A stretch of 51,858 bases of DNA from contig CASFBL010000014.1 in the NCBI GenBank assembly GCA_949292775.1, forward strand, positions 1 through 51,858. Direction: 5' to 3'. Shown one piece after another: positions 41,164 through 50,503 of this stretch (the stretch's first letter is position 1; each line of letters starts with the position of its first letter). A program made the translations under genes and the position numbers. Source of the stretch: an uncultured Eubacteriales bacterium. GTDB lineage: Bacteria; Bacillota; Clostridia; Oscillospirales; Acutalibacteraceae. Under the pieces are notes generated by a model. That model saw only the letters and a list, made by a program, of their open reading frames with translations. It did no database searches and was not told where the DNA came from.

Positions 41164-42771
41164 ATGGCGGCAAAATACATCTTCGTTACCGGCGGCGTCG
41201 TGTCCGGCCTCGGCAAGGGCATTACGGCAGCTTCACTCGGCAGACTTTTGATTGACCGAGGGTTACAGGTCACAGTTATGAAGCTGGACCCGTATTTGAA
41301 CATTGACCCCGGCACGATGAACCCCATTCAGCACGGCGAAGTGTTTGTAACGGACGACGGGGCGGAAACTGACCTTGACCTCGGCCATTATGAGCGCTTT
41401 ATGGATGTTAACCTGACCAAAAACAGCTCCTGCACTTCAGGCAGCGTTTATTACAATGTGCTTTCCAATGAGCGCAAGGGCGTTTACGGCGGGCAGACGG
41501 TGCAAATCATTCCGCACATTACAAACGAAATCAAACGCCGCATTGCGCTCAATGAAACAGAGGGCATTGATGTTGTGCTTGTAGAAATCGGCGGCACTGT
41601 TGGCGACATTGAAAGTCAGCCTTTCTTAGAAGCAATCCGCCAATTTGCACAGGAACGCCCGGGCGACTGCATGTTTGTGCATGTCACGCTGGTGCCATTC
41701 CTCGGTGCATCCATGGAACTGAAAACCAAGCCGACACAGCACTCGGTAAAAGAACTGCTCGGCATCGGCATTCGCCCCGACATCATCGTTTTGCGCACGG
41801 AGCACGAAATCGGGCAGGAGGTTAAAGACAAAATCGCGCTGTTCTGCAATGTGCCTTCAGAAAATGTAATTGAAAACCGCGACATGCCCACGCTGTATGA
41901 AATCCCCGTTGAACTGGAAAAAGAGGGCATAGCCGACATTGCCGTGCGTAAGCTGAAGCTTGACTGCAAAGCACCGGACCACACCGATTGGCTGCGCATG
42001 ATGGAGAAAAACGCATCGCTCAAAAAAGAAGTACACATTGCGCTCGTGGGCAAATATGTCGAGCTGCACGACTCTTATTTGAGCGTCAACGAAGCGCTCA
42101 AGCACGGCGGCCTTGCACACGATGCACGCGTGCACATTGACTGGATTGACTCTGAAACGCTGACTGACGACAATGCGGCGCAAATTCTCGGGAACGCTGA
42201 CGGCATTTTGGTCCCGGGCGGCTTCGGTACGCGCGGCGTACCGGGCAAAATCTGCGCAGCGAAATATGCACGAGAAAACAAAGTCCCCTATCTTGGCATT
42301 TGCTTAGGGCTTCAGGTGGCTGTCATTGAATTTGCACGCAATGTATTGGGACTTGCCGACGCGAACACAACAGAAATTGACCCTGACACCCAAAACCCGG
42401 TTATTTATTTGATGCCCGACCAGCACGATGTCACCAATCTCGGCGGCACAATGCGTTTGGGGCAGTATCCGTGCGTTTTGGATGAGAATTCCAAAGCTTA
42501 TGCGGCATATGGCAAGCAACTGATTCACGAACGCCACCGGCACCGCTATGAAGTCAATAATGACTATCGTGACGCATTAGAGCAAGCCGGCATGCATGTC
42601 TGCGGCGTCTCCCCGGACAAGCATATTGTGGAAATGGTTGAGCTCAAAGACCACCCGTGGTTTTTGGCGTCGCAGGCGCACCCCGAATTCAAATCGCGTC
42701 CGACAAGACCGCACCCGCTCTTCTCCGGCTTAATTGGTGCTGCGTTAGAATACAGAGAAAACCGAAAATAA
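41164..42771 (+). CDS. pyrG: CTP synthase
   Basis: This 535-residue enzyme aminates UTP to CTP using glutamine. The synthetase domain starts [17 protein letters not shown] (about 3-19, P-loop). The glutaminase half contains PGGFGTRG and YLGICLGLQ with the nucleophile cysteine. Length is normal. I chose the ATG at 41164 because AAAGGAG is correctly spaced; a TTG two codons upstream is less likely. It ends at a bidirectional terminator. Confidence 0.98.
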   Translation: MAAKYIFVTGGVVSGLGKGITAASLGRLLIDRGLQVTVMKLDPYLNIDPGTMNPIQHGEVFVTDDGAETDLDLGHYERFMDVNLTKNSSCTSGSVYYNVLSNERKGVYGGQTVQIIPHITNEIKRRIALNETEGIDVVLVEIGGTVGDIESQPFLEAIRQFAQERPGDCMFVHVTLVPFLGASMELKTKPTQHSVKELLGIGIRPDIIVLRTEHEIGQEVKDKIALFCNVPSENVIENRDMPTLYEIPVELEKEGIADIAVRKLKLDCKAPDHTDWLRMMEKNASLKKEVHIALVGKYVELHDSYLSVNEALKHGGLAHDARVHIDWIDSETLTDDNAAQILGNADGILVPGGFGTRGVPGKICAAKYARENKVPYLGICLGLQVAVIEFARNVLGLADANTTEIDPDTQNPVIYLMPDQHDVTNLGGTMRLGQYPCVLDENSKAYAAYGKQLIHERHRHRYEVNNDYRDALEQAGMHVCGVSPDKHIVEMVELKDHPWFLASQAHPEFKSRPTRPHPLFSGLIGAALEYRENRK

Positions 42772-42775
42772 ATGA

Positions 42776-42811
42776 AGAAAAGCTCCGGCAGAATATCTGC
42801 CGGAGCTTTTT
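42776..42811 (+). terminator. Bidirectional terminator between pyrG and the TPM-domain gene
   Basis: AGCTCCGGCAGA (42781-42792) pairs perfectly with TCTGCCGGAGCT (42796-42807) around a 3-nt loop, followed by TTTTT; an A-run on the other side serves the convergent gene. Confidence 0.92.
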
Positions 42812-42825
42812 CTGTATGTACTTTT

Positions 42826-43638
42826 TTAAAATCCGCGCGAGCTTCCGCCGCCGCCGAAGGAACCGCCCCCGCCGGAGAAGCCACCGCCTCCGCCGCCTGA
42901 AAAACCGCCGCCGCGGAACGAGCCGCCTCCTCCATAGAAGCCACCGCCGTAATAACCGCCGCCGCGTCCGCCGTGTGTACCGGAGCCGGGTCCGCCGAAT
43001 TTCTTATTGAACATAATGCCGGCAAATACAAACACCAGCATCATTACAAAAGCAATCACCATCGCTGCGCCCGTGTTCACAGCCTGCGAACTGTCGCTTG
43101 TTCCGACAGGCTCGACATATTCACCGGTCGTGGTCTCCATACCGTATTCCGCATAGACCTCGTTCACCAAAACGGCATAGGCCTGCCGAAGTCCGGTTGA
43201 AAAATCATTTTCTTTCAAAAAGGGAATGGCATAGTTATCTAAAATACGCCCGGTCTTACCGTCGGTAAGCCTGCCCTCAAGCCCGTAACCGACCTCTATG
43301 CGCACCTCACGGTCACCAGAAGACAGCAATAAAAGCACACCGGAATCTGTATCCTTGTCACCGATGCCCCATTCGCGGCCGAGACCAATGGCATAATCTT
43401 CAATCGATTCGCCGTCAAGAGAATCCACCGTAACCACAACCACCTGCGCTTTGGTGCTTTTGTAAAGCGCTTCGCCAAGGCTTTGCATGTAAGCGGCGTC
43501 TTCTGCTGTCAAACAGCCGGCAAAATCATTGACGAAAAAACCGTTTGTGGGCTGCGGGTAATCTTGTTTTGCCGCCGCAGGCAAACAGAGCGCCGCCAGC
43601 AAAACAACTGTGCCAAGCAGGGATAAAAGTTTTTTCAT
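42826..43638 (-). CDS. TPM-domain membrane protein with a glycine-rich tail
   Basis: This 270-residue protein has a signal peptide (about 1-24, ending PAAAK). An extracellular TPM domain (about 30-170) follows, with the AEDAAYMQSLGEALY start, the QVVVVTVDSLDG segment and the SGVLLLLSSGDREVRIEVGYGLEG core. A membrane segment follows at about 190-209. The last ~60 residues are almost pure glycine with aromatic and serine breaks (GGGYYGGGFYGGGG). TPM proteins occur with LemA, as here, and may act in membrane maintenance or proteolysis. Confidence 0.92.
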   Translation of the reverse strand: MKKLLSLLGTVVLLAALCLPAAAKQDYPQPTNGFFVNDFAGCLTAEDAAYMQSLGEALYKSTKAQVVVVTVDSLDGESIEDYAIGLGREWGIGDKDTDSGVLLLLSSGDREVRIEVGYGLEGRLTDGKTGRILDNYAIPFLKENDFSTGLRQAYAVLVNEVYAEYGMETTTGEYVEPVGTSDSSQAVNTGAAMVIAFVMMLVFVFAGIMFNKKFGGPGSGTHGGRGGGYYGGGFYGGGGSFRGGGFSGGGGGGFSGGGGSFGGGGSSRGF

Positions 43639-43673
43639 GCTTTACCTCCGCAAAAATCAATGCCGCTTATTGC

Positions 43674-44249
43674 TTAATCAAAATTCACGCTCGGAACGGT
43701 TTGGGATTCTTCCGTTGCCTCAAAATATTCCGCTTGCTCAAACCCGAAAAGGTTTGCCAAAATGACTGTGGGGAATTTCTGAATCTTCGTATTGTAGCTC
43801 TGCGCAATCTCATTGTAATCCTTGCGCGCCTGTGCAATGCGGTTTTCTGACCCAGCAAGCTCATCCTGCAAATTGGTAAATTGTGTATCCGCCTTCAGTT
43901 CCGGATAGTTTTCTACCACAACAAGCAATCGGGAAAGTGCAGAGTCGAGCGCGGCATTTGCTTCATTCATTTCCTCAACGGTGTTCGCGCCTGAAAGCGC
44001 CGCACGAGCGTCCGCCAACGCGGTGTAAACCTCTTCCTCGTGCGCGGCATAGCCTTTGACCGTATTCACAAGGTTCGGAATCAAATCAGCGCGCCGCTGC
44101 AAATAGGTTTCCACATTTGCCTGCGCCGCTGTGACCTGTTCGCGCGTGTCCACGAGGCCGTTATAAGACGAGACCACGCTGCCGATTAAAACCGCCAAAA
44201 CAACAACTACAACGCCTAAAACAATCCAAACTGTTTTTTTCTTTTGCAT
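43674..44249 (-). CDS. LemA family protein
   Basis: This 191-residue protein has one N-terminal membrane segment (VWIVLGVVVVVLAVLIGSVV, about 6-25) followed by a helical coiled domain. The segment YNGLVDTREQVTAAQANVE, the repeat RRADLIPNLVNTVKGYAAHE and the late IAQARKDYNE are diagnostic for LemA. I chose the second ATG (44249), since the first provides the AGGAG site itself. It is paired with the TPM-domain gene downstream, a known association of unclear function. Confidence 0.95.
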   Translation of the reverse strand: MQKKKTVWIVLGVVVVVLAVLIGSVVSSYNGLVDTREQVTAAQANVETYLQRRADLIPNLVNTVKGYAAHEEEVYTALADARAALSGANTVEEMNEANAALDSALSRLLVVVENYPELKADTQFTNLQDELAGSENRIAQARKDYNEIAQSYNTKIQKFPTVILANLFGFEQAEYFEATEESQTVPSVNFD

Positions 44250-44287
44250 TTTGCTTCTCCTTTCCATAAAAAGGGGATAAAGTTATT

Positions 44288-45307
44288 TTAATCCTCAAAC
44301 CCGTTGGGATTCATGCTCTGCCAACGCCAGGAGTCTTCGCACATTTCCTGCAAGCCCCGTTTGGCTTCCCAGCCGAGCACCTCTTTTGCACGGGACGGGT
44401 CAGAATAGCAAGTTGCAATATCGCCGTCACGGCGGCCGACAATTTTATAGGGGATCTTCACGCCGCTCGCCTTTTCAAAGGCTTTGACGATATCCAGAAC
44501 GCTGTATCCGGTGCCGGTTCCGAGATTGAAGATCTGCACGCCTTTTTTGCCTTCCAAAATGTTGTCCACGGCTTTGACATGGCCCTCTGCCAAATCGACA
44601 ACATGGATATAATCGCGCACACCCGTGCCGTCGTGCGTATCGTAATCGTCACCGTAAACCGAAAGCTCGGGCAGTTTGCCGATGGCAACCTGGGTGATAT
44701 ATGGCATAAGATTGTTGGGAATCCCGTTGGGATTTTCCCCGATTCGGCCGCTTTTATGCGCGCCGATGGGATTGAAATAACGAAGCAGGGTAACATTCCA
44801 GTCGTTATCCGCTTTATAAAGGTCTTCCAAAATAATTTCAATCATATATTTGGTCGTGCCGTAAGGATTGGTTGTGCCGCCGGTTTGCATGGTTTCCTTG
44901 AGCGGCGAAACATTGTTCATGCCGTATACCGTTGCCGAGGAACTGAACACAATGTTTTTGCAGCCGTTGTCGCGCATGACTTCGCAAAGCATCAGTGTAC
45001 CACCGATGTTGTTGTCATAGTATTCAAGCGGCTTATGGCAGGATTCGCCCACTGCTTTGAGCCCTGCAAAATGAATAACCGCGTCAATTTTGTTTTCATC
45101 AAACACGCGCTGCATACCCGCCTTGTCGCGGATGTCGCATTCATAGAACTTCAGTTCTTTGCCGCAAAGCTCGTTGATGCGCGCCAAAGACTTGGGGCTG
45201 GAGTTGTAATAGTTATCCACGATAACAATGTCATAACCCGCCTCTGTCAGAGAAACGCAGGTGTGCGAACCGATAAACCCGGTGCCGCCCGTTACAAGAA
45301 TAGCCAT
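44288..45307 (-). CDS. galE: UDP-glucose 4-epimerase
   Basis: This 339-residue NAD-dependent enzyme interconverts UDP-glucose and UDP-galactose. [10 protein letters not shown] (about 7-16) is the NAD-binding glycine motif. SSSATVYG (about 122-129) and YGTTKYMIE (catalytic Y and K, about 149-157) complete the SDR signature. Length and the C-terminal [12 protein letters not shown] segment match GalE. The short gap to the SpoIID-domain gene suggests shared transcription. Confidence 0.96.
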   Translation of the reverse strand: MAILVTGGTGFIGSHTCVSLTEAGYDIVIVDNYYNSSPKSLARINELCGKELKFYECDIRDKAGMQRVFDENKIDAVIHFAGLKAVGESCHKPLEYYDNNIGGTLMLCEVMRDNGCKNIVFSSSATVYGMNNVSPLKETMQTGGTTNPYGTTKYMIEIILEDLYKADNDWNVTLLRYFNPIGAHKSGRIGENPNGIPNNLMPYITQVAIGKLPELSVYGDDYDTHDGTGVRDYIHVVDLAEGHVKAVDNILEGKKGVQIFNLGTGTGYSVLDIVKAFEKASGVKIPYKIVGRRDGDIATCYSDPSRAKEVLGWEAKRGLQEMCEDSWRWQSMNPNGFED

Positions 45308-45331
45308 ACTAAAAATCCTCCTGAAAATATA

Positions 45332-47473
45332 TTATGCTGTAAGTGTTGTACCGCTGTAATATTTGGAAAGAATCTGCACATAAGTCGAGCCGGTTGCCGC
45401 CATTTTGTCAGCACCCATTTGGCTTAACCCAACGCCGTGACCAATGCCGTAGACGGTGAAAGTAAACTCATCTGTCGGCGTGTTGTATTCAACCGCGAAG
45501 CACTCCGAAGTCAGATTTTTGCCCGCCATGACTTTATTGACAAAATCCATACCGGAAACTTCTTTGCCGCCGATGGAAACGGTCTGCACATAGCCGATAC
45601 CGGTGTTGACCGCACCGCTGTGCGCCGTTACCTTAATCCACTCATTCGGATCTTCCCCGAGGGTCAATGTTTCATCATATGCGGTAAGCATCGCTTTGAC
45701 ATCGGATGCGGAAAAAATCAATTCGTTTTTATACCCTTCCTGCGTTCTGTCTGAAAGGCTGTCGACCGCACGCAGATACGGGAAGGATTTTCCAAAGACA
45801 GTTTCTGCCGCTACGGTCTTACCGGCCGAAAGTTTGAAAAACGGCGTGAAGGCAGGCGCGTCATTAAAGCTTAAATATTCGCCGAAAACAGAGCGAACTG
45901 CGTTATATACTTCATCGCTGTAATCTTCAGCCAGCGTCACGCCGGTGATTTTCCAGTTCGTGTTACGGTATTTCAGATAGGTGTAGACAACGACTGCCTG
46001 CGCTTTCAGCGCTTCTTCGTTATAGGTGCTGTCCATTTCCGCTTCCACGATGCGGGCAACGGCTTCTTTTGCGTCCAAAGACTCACCATTGACAATAATC
46101 GTATCCGGAATTTCCGATGTGTTCGTTCCGGCGGTTGCAGAGGTGTCGATTGCCGAGCCGTCTGCACTTTCTGTGGTCACTTCAGCGGGCGTTTCCTGAA
46201 TGCCGTTGATTGCTTCGTTATAAATCAACTGGGACAGCGGAACGGTTTCGATTACCGGTTTTGCGATTTCCGTGGTCGGCGCCGTGGTGGTAGCCGCTGC
46301 AGCAGCCGCTCTGGAGGCTTCTTCTGCCGCCTGCGCCTCGCGCGCGCGTTTTTCTCGGACAAAGAAGATAGAGCCGGTCACGATTGCCGCGACCAAAACG
46401 ATTGCAATAACGGAAACGGTGATTTTTCCGGATTTTTTAGAAAGGAAACCGCCTTTCTTTTCTGTGGTATCCACAGAGGCGACTTCAATACCAACGGCGC
46501 CTTTCCCGGCAGCCTTTTCACCGATAAGCTCCACGAGCTCTTCGGCGGCATCATGCAGGAAATCCTCTGTGGTTTCATCGTCCTCACGATAAAGCTTTCT
46601 TACCAGCGCGGTCTTATCATCGGCGACCGTAATATAAATGCTGTCGCCGCCATCGCTTGTGCTGACTTCTGAAATGCACGCACCGTAAGGCGTCCCCGCA
46701 AGTTCTTTTGCAGATTTGGCAAGCAGCGCAGCATAGTCGGTCAGATTGTAATCGCCCTTATCTTCCACATGGGGCGTAAAGATGAAGAACCGGTCAAAAT
46801 CCACAGTGCGTTGTGTAGCAAGTGCCTTGATATAAGACGATGTCGGGGTGCTGCTGACTGCAACAGACTGACCGTTTTCCCGCAGAATATTGATTGTCCG
46901 CTGCAAAACGCTGTCTGCAAACATATCTTCCTCTTGATGCACCGGCACCTGCTTTTTTTCCTCCGGCTGCTGCGGCGCTTGCTTTGCGGTCTGCTGCAGC
47001 ATAAACGGCACCACACCGCCTTTCAGCATACCGTCAAGCCGTTCCGGGTCAAGCGGCAAAAAGAAAATAATCTGTTTGCCTTTTTTTACGGCAAAGCCGG
47101 GATACATACCGTCGCCCGACGCGAAAATCGCCGCATCTTTCGGCACAACGGCATTTTTCTGCATTTCCTCCGGCGCTGCACCGGATTTTTTGGAAAGTAC
47201 ATCATACAGTCTTGCGTCCTGCGCTGTCTCCAGTGCCAGCGCCGCACACAGCTTTGTGCGCACAGCGTTGTATTTGCTTTTCTGAATCGCCAAAACGATT
47301 CCCTGGCTGGATTTCAGCGCCTCGGCAAACGGAGGCAACAGAGCTTTCAGCGTTTCATACACTGCAAATTCGGTATCTTCCGTAAAGCCGGAAAAAGCCC
47401 CGGAAATACGGGCAAGCATTTTAGATGCCGCCGCTTCACTCTGTGCTGACAGCGCAAGCATTTTAAAGTTCAT
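45332..47473 (-). CDS. Membrane-anchored SpoIID/LytB-domain protein
   Basis: This 713-residue protein has a large N-terminal, predicted cytoplasmic part (about 1-350). One membrane segment follows (ITVSVIAIVLVAAIVTGSIF, about 352-371), then an Ala/Thr-rich linker, then a C-terminal SpoIID-like domain (about 470-710). The domain carries VARIVEAEMDSTYNEEALKAQ and GHGVGLSQMGA, which match the SpoIID lytic transglycosylase family. The cytoplasmic part is not recognised. SpoIID acts in cell-wall remodelling during engulfment; whether this paralog is sporulation-specific cannot be told. It lies beside galE and two sortases. Confidence 0.85.
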   Translation of the reverse strand: MNFKMLALSAQSEAAASKMLARISGAFSGFTEDTEFAVYETLKALLPPFAEALKSSQGIVLAIQKSKYNAVRTKLCAALALETAQDARLYDVLSKKSGAAPEEMQKNAVVPKDAAIFASGDGMYPGFAVKKGKQIIFFLPLDPERLDGMLKGGVVPFMLQQTAKQAPQQPEEKKQVPVHQEEDMFADSVLQRTINILRENGQSVAVSSTPTSSYIKALATQRTVDFDRFFIFTPHVEDKGDYNLTDYAALLAKSAKELAGTPYGACISEVSTSDGGDSIYITVADDKTALVRKLYREDDETTEDFLHDAAEELVELIGEKAAGKGAVGIEVASVDTTEKKGGFLSKKSGKITVSVIAIVLVAAIVTGSIFFVREKRAREAQAAEEASRAAAAAATTTAPTTEIAKPVIETVPLSQLIYNEAINGIQETPAEVTTESADGSAIDTSATAGTNTSEIPDTIIVNGESLDAKEAVARIVEAEMDSTYNEEALKAQAVVVYTYLKYRNTNWKITGVTLAEDYSDEVYNAVRSVFGEYLSFNDAPAFTPFFKLSAGKTVAAETVFGKSFPYLRAVDSLSDRTQEGYKNELIFSASDVKAMLTAYDETLTLGEDPNEWIKVTAHSGAVNTGIGYVQTVSIGGKEVSGMDFVNKVMAGKNLTSECFAVEYNTPTDEFTFTVYGIGHGVGLSQMGADKMAATGSTYVQILSKYYSGTTLTA

Positions 47474-47506
47474 AATCCTTCATCCATCCCTTGTATCCGT
47501 TTTCAC

Positions 47507-49018
47507 TTACTTAAGCGTCCATTGTTCCGCATTTGCAAACGGATTGGTCGTTCCGTTTTTATCATACCACGCCTGCGGATAGCGCGGGTTTGCATTGGGC
47601 ACGGCAAGCGTCGTATCGACTGCTTCATCCTCGCCGTCACGCACCATTCTGCCGATGATGACCAGCCGCGCATCAGAAAATTCGTAAGTGCAGGTCGACA
47701 GCGTCAGCAGCTGGTCGTCCGGCTGGATATCCACGCCGGTCGTATACAGCTTGCGCTCGTCTACTGCCGCAATATAGCTGGTAAAGTTCTCTTCAGAACC
47801 GAATTTCGGCACGGTGTAATTGAAAATATAGCCGTTGTCGTCTTCGGCCTTACTGTTGGTAATCATCACCGCATAGATTTTGAATTTATAGCTGCGGTAC
47901 AGCGTATCAAATTCAATAATCGGCGATTCTTTAAACCCATCTACCGTTTTGTATTTTTTCAAATCGGCAAACACCAAGCCGTCACTCATGTGGTGCCCGT
48001 AAATAATGGTGTTTTGGTTCAAGTATTTCGGGTCGTTGCGGTAATCCATATACGGGCAGCCGTAACGGCTGTAATTGCCGTAGAAGTCTGTTTTTAAATA
48101 GGTTTGGTTGTTGTCTGCCTGCACCACCTGCATGTCGATGGTAGAGTTCGGGATTTTGACCCAGCCGACCAAATCCTGATTGATTGCATATAAGTAGGCG
48201 TATTTCGCCATGATACCCTCGGGAAGCTGGATGTTGGGGTATTTAGAAATAAAATCTGCCCAGACATCGCTTTCGTTGAGTACATCGGTGTCGTCGATGA
48301 TTTGCCCTTTAATGTCCTCATGCTGTTTTTCTGCCTGCCAATTCTGCACAGCGAAAATACAGAAGTACACTGCACAGCCGACAAGCGCAATGATGGAAAG
48401 GTCCATAACGACCTTGCGCAGTCTTTCCCCGACGCTGTCAGTCTTGTTGGGGAAAATCTTGCGGAAACCGTCTTTGAAAATCTCATTGAAAGTACGATAT
48501 TGCTTTTCCTTTAGCGGGGAATCGGGCTTTTCAGCAGCCGCTTCGCTTGAAGCCCCAAGCCCTTTTGCCTGCGTGGGTTCTGCTTTTTCCGAAATTTTTA
48601 CAGGCGCTATCGGCGCAACAGGGGCAGCCGGTTTTTCCTCCGGATGCTCGCGCACATCGCCATAGCTCTTATATGCCTCGGTCACATCCACAAACTGCTC
48701 GCTGTCGGAAAGGAAGCGGCTTTTGCGGCTGGTCGTCTCTTCACCGGTTTTGCCCATGACCGACCGCATAACATCTTCATAAATGCTTTGATAATCCTCT
48801 TGCGGCGCTGCGGCGTCGGATTCCTGCTTTTCGCTTTCGACAGGCTCAGGCTCTTTTTTCGGTTCTTCCGGCGCAATGTCACGCAAGGTGGAAAGCAAAG
48901 ATTCCACCTCGGGGTCGGTTTCGCCGGCGTCATCAGCGACTTTGTTTTTCAGCTCCTCAAAAGAGAGCAATTCCTCCGGCTCCTGTTCAGGGGATTGATT
49001 TTTCTTCTTTTTTGCCAT
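47507..49018 (-). CDS. Class B sortase with a long acidic N-terminal region
   Basis: This 503-residue transpeptidase attaches or polymerises surface proteins at the wall. The first ~170 residues are acidic and disordered (Glu/Pro-rich). One membrane segment follows (SIIALVGCAVYFCIFAVQ, near 214-231). The C-terminal sortase domain has YGHHMSDG with the catalytic His, STCTY with the nucleophile C443, and R451. Members of class B usually have shorter N-termini. It is directly followed by a second, shorter class B sortase on the upstream side. No obvious NPQTN-type substrate gene is adjacent. Confidence 0.93.
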   Translation of the reverse strand: MAKKKKNQSPEQEPEELLSFEELKNKVADDAGETDPEVESLLSTLRDIAPEEPKKEPEPVESEKQESDAAAPQEDYQSIYEDVMRSVMGKTGEETTSRKSRFLSDSEQFVDVTEAYKSYGDVREHPEEKPAAPVAPIAPVKISEKAEPTQAKGLGASSEAAAEKPDSPLKEKQYRTFNEIFKDGFRKIFPNKTDSVGERLRKVVMDLSIIALVGCAVYFCIFAVQNWQAEKQHEDIKGQIIDDTDVLNESDVWADFISKYPNIQLPEGIMAKYAYLYAINQDLVGWVKIPNSTIDMQVVQADNNQTYLKTDFYGNYSRYGCPYMDYRNDPKYLNQNTIIYGHHMSDGLVFADLKKYKTVDGFKESPIIEFDTLYRSYKFKIYAVMITNSKAEDDNGYIFNYTVPKFGSEENFTSYIAAVDERKLYTTGVDIQPDDQLLTLSTCTYEFSDARLVIIGRMVRDGEDEAVDTTLAVPNANPRYPQAWYDKNGTTNPFANAEQWTLK

Positions 49019-49020
49019 GA

Positions 49021-50031
49021 TTATTCAATTCCTTTCGGATACCACTTTTCATCATTGATGTAGGGATTCGGAATGTTATATTTGTCATACCAAAGCTGCG
49101 GATATTTCGGATTTTCATTGACTGTGGCAAGCGAAGTATCCACAGAAGCGTCTTCGCCGTCCCGCACCAGCCGCGCCATAACAACACAGCGCGCATCTTC
49201 CTGCTTATTGCGGCTTAAATCCATGTCGCGCGTGCAGGTGGAAAGCGTGAGAATCTTATCGGTCGGAAGCACCTCAACGCCGGTGTGGTACAGGCTGCGT
49301 TTTTCCACTTCCGCAATAAATTCCGCGAAGTTGTCATCGGTCATCGCCGGATAAATATAGTTGAAGACATAGTCGTTATCCAGTTCCGGCGACGCGGTGG
49401 TCAAAAACACAGCAAAGACCTTCCACTGATAATCCTTGTAAATCGTATTAAAGGTAATTACGGGCGCCGTTTTGTAAAACTCGATGTCCTTGTAATTTTC
49501 CAAATCGGAAAACATGGTGGAGTCCAAATAGTTGTGCCCATAAAGAATGGTGTTTTTGTCAAACGGGTCAATGGAATTGCGGTAATCCATAAAGACTGTG
49601 CCGCGGCGGTAATACTCTTTGTAGAAATTATGCCGCAGATAAAAGTTGTTGTCCACGCTCTGCATGACCGGGTGGTTAATCGCTGTGTTGGGCACTGTAA
49701 TCCAACCGACAAAGTCGTTGTTTTCGTTATAGGCCTTGCGGTATTTCGGCTGCACTTCAGCGGGTTCCGCCGGATACCCTTCCGTAGGCTCGGTTACCAG
49801 CTCGGAAAGCTGTTCAGCCTGTTCCTTTGCGCCGTAAATATCAAAGAAATACCGCAAGCAGATTGTGCCGGAAATCAGCAAGACAAAAACCGCAATCACT
49901 GTAATAATTACATTGGCAGTCCGGCTGAATTTCGAAGGCTTCTTCTTTTTCTTTTTGAGTCTTGTTTCTGCCGGCGTTTTTTCGGGTTCGGTCAAATTCT
50001 CGGGCGTATTCGGATTTTCACGCATCGTCAA
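49021..50031 (-). CDS. Class B sortase
   Basis: This 336-residue sortase has a basic N-terminal tail (KKKKKPSKF), one membrane segment (VIITVIAVFVLLISGTICL, near 39-57) and a class B catalytic domain. Motifs are YGHNYLDS with the catalytic His, STCTR with C266, and R281. It shares its layout with the neighbouring longer sortase, including the terminal NPKYPQLWYDK segment, so the two arose by duplication. It overlaps pncC by 14 bp. Confidence 0.94.
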   Translation of the reverse strand: MTMRENPNTPENLTEPEKTPAETRLKKKKKKPSKFSRTANVIITVIAVFVLLISGTICLRYFFDIYGAKEQAEQLSELVTEPTEGYPAEPAEVQPKYRKAYNENNDFVGWITVPNTAINHPVMQSVDNNFYLRHNFYKEYYRRGTVFMDYRNSIDPFDKNTILYGHNYLDSTMFSDLENYKDIEFYKTAPVITFNTIYKDYQWKVFAVFLTTASPELDNDYVFNYIYPAMTDDNFAEFIAEVEKRSLYHTGVEVLPTDKILTLSTCTRDMDLSRNKQEDARCVVMARLVRDGEDASVDTSLATVNENPKYPQLWYDKYNIPNPYINDEKWYPKGIE

Positions 50032-50500
50032 GCCACCTCCGAATCCAATCTAAGGCGAACTGCGCGGCGGCGTTTCGGTTTTGCTCGCGCACATTTTCCA
50101 TAAACGAGTTGCAAATTTTCTGAACCTCGGTCGTTTTGCCGTCGCTCAAAGCGAAATACACAAGCCCCACCGGCTTGTCAGTTCCATCGGCATCCGGACC
50201 GGCAATTCCTGTGACAGAAACCGCAAGGTCAGCGCCGGAGACACGCAAAGCGCCCTCTGCCATTTCGCGCGCGGTCTGTTCGCTGACCGCACCGTAAGCT
50301 TTCAGCGTTTCCGGGCGCACGCCGAGCACTTCCGACTTGATACGGTTCGAATAGCTGACGATGCCGCATTCAAACACGGCCGAAGCGCCTGGCACATCTG
50401 TAATCCGCTTGGCAATCCAGCCTCCGGTGCAGGATTCCGCTGTGGCAAGCGTTTTGTGCTGCTTTAAAAGGCACCGGACAACAACTTCTTCGGGGGTCAT
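50018..50500 (-). CDS. pncC: Nicotinamide-nucleotide amidohydrolase (CinA C-terminal family)
   Basis: This 160-residue enzyme deamidates NMN to NaMN in NAD recycling. TAESCTGGWIAKRITDVPG (about 19-37), ECGIVSYSN (about 44-52) and VTGIAGPDADG (about 96-106) are conserved CinA/PncC segments. The CinA N-terminal domain is absent, so it is the stand-alone form. It follows thiI and overlaps the sortase gene by 14 bp. Confidence 0.95.
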   Translation of the reverse strand: MTPEEVVVRCLLKQHKTLATAESCTGGWIAKRITDVPGASAVFECGIVSYSNRIKSEVLGVRPETLKAYGAVSEQTAREMAEGALRVSGADLAVSVTGIAGPDADGTDKPVGLVYFALSDGKTTEVQKICNSFMENVREQNRNAAAQFALDWIRRWLDDA

Positions 50501-50503
50501 AGG

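Noticed and set aside
42830-43010. Repeated GC-rich units that resemble a tandem repeat or CRISPR
   Set aside because: They are the glycine codons of the TPM protein tail, without spacers.
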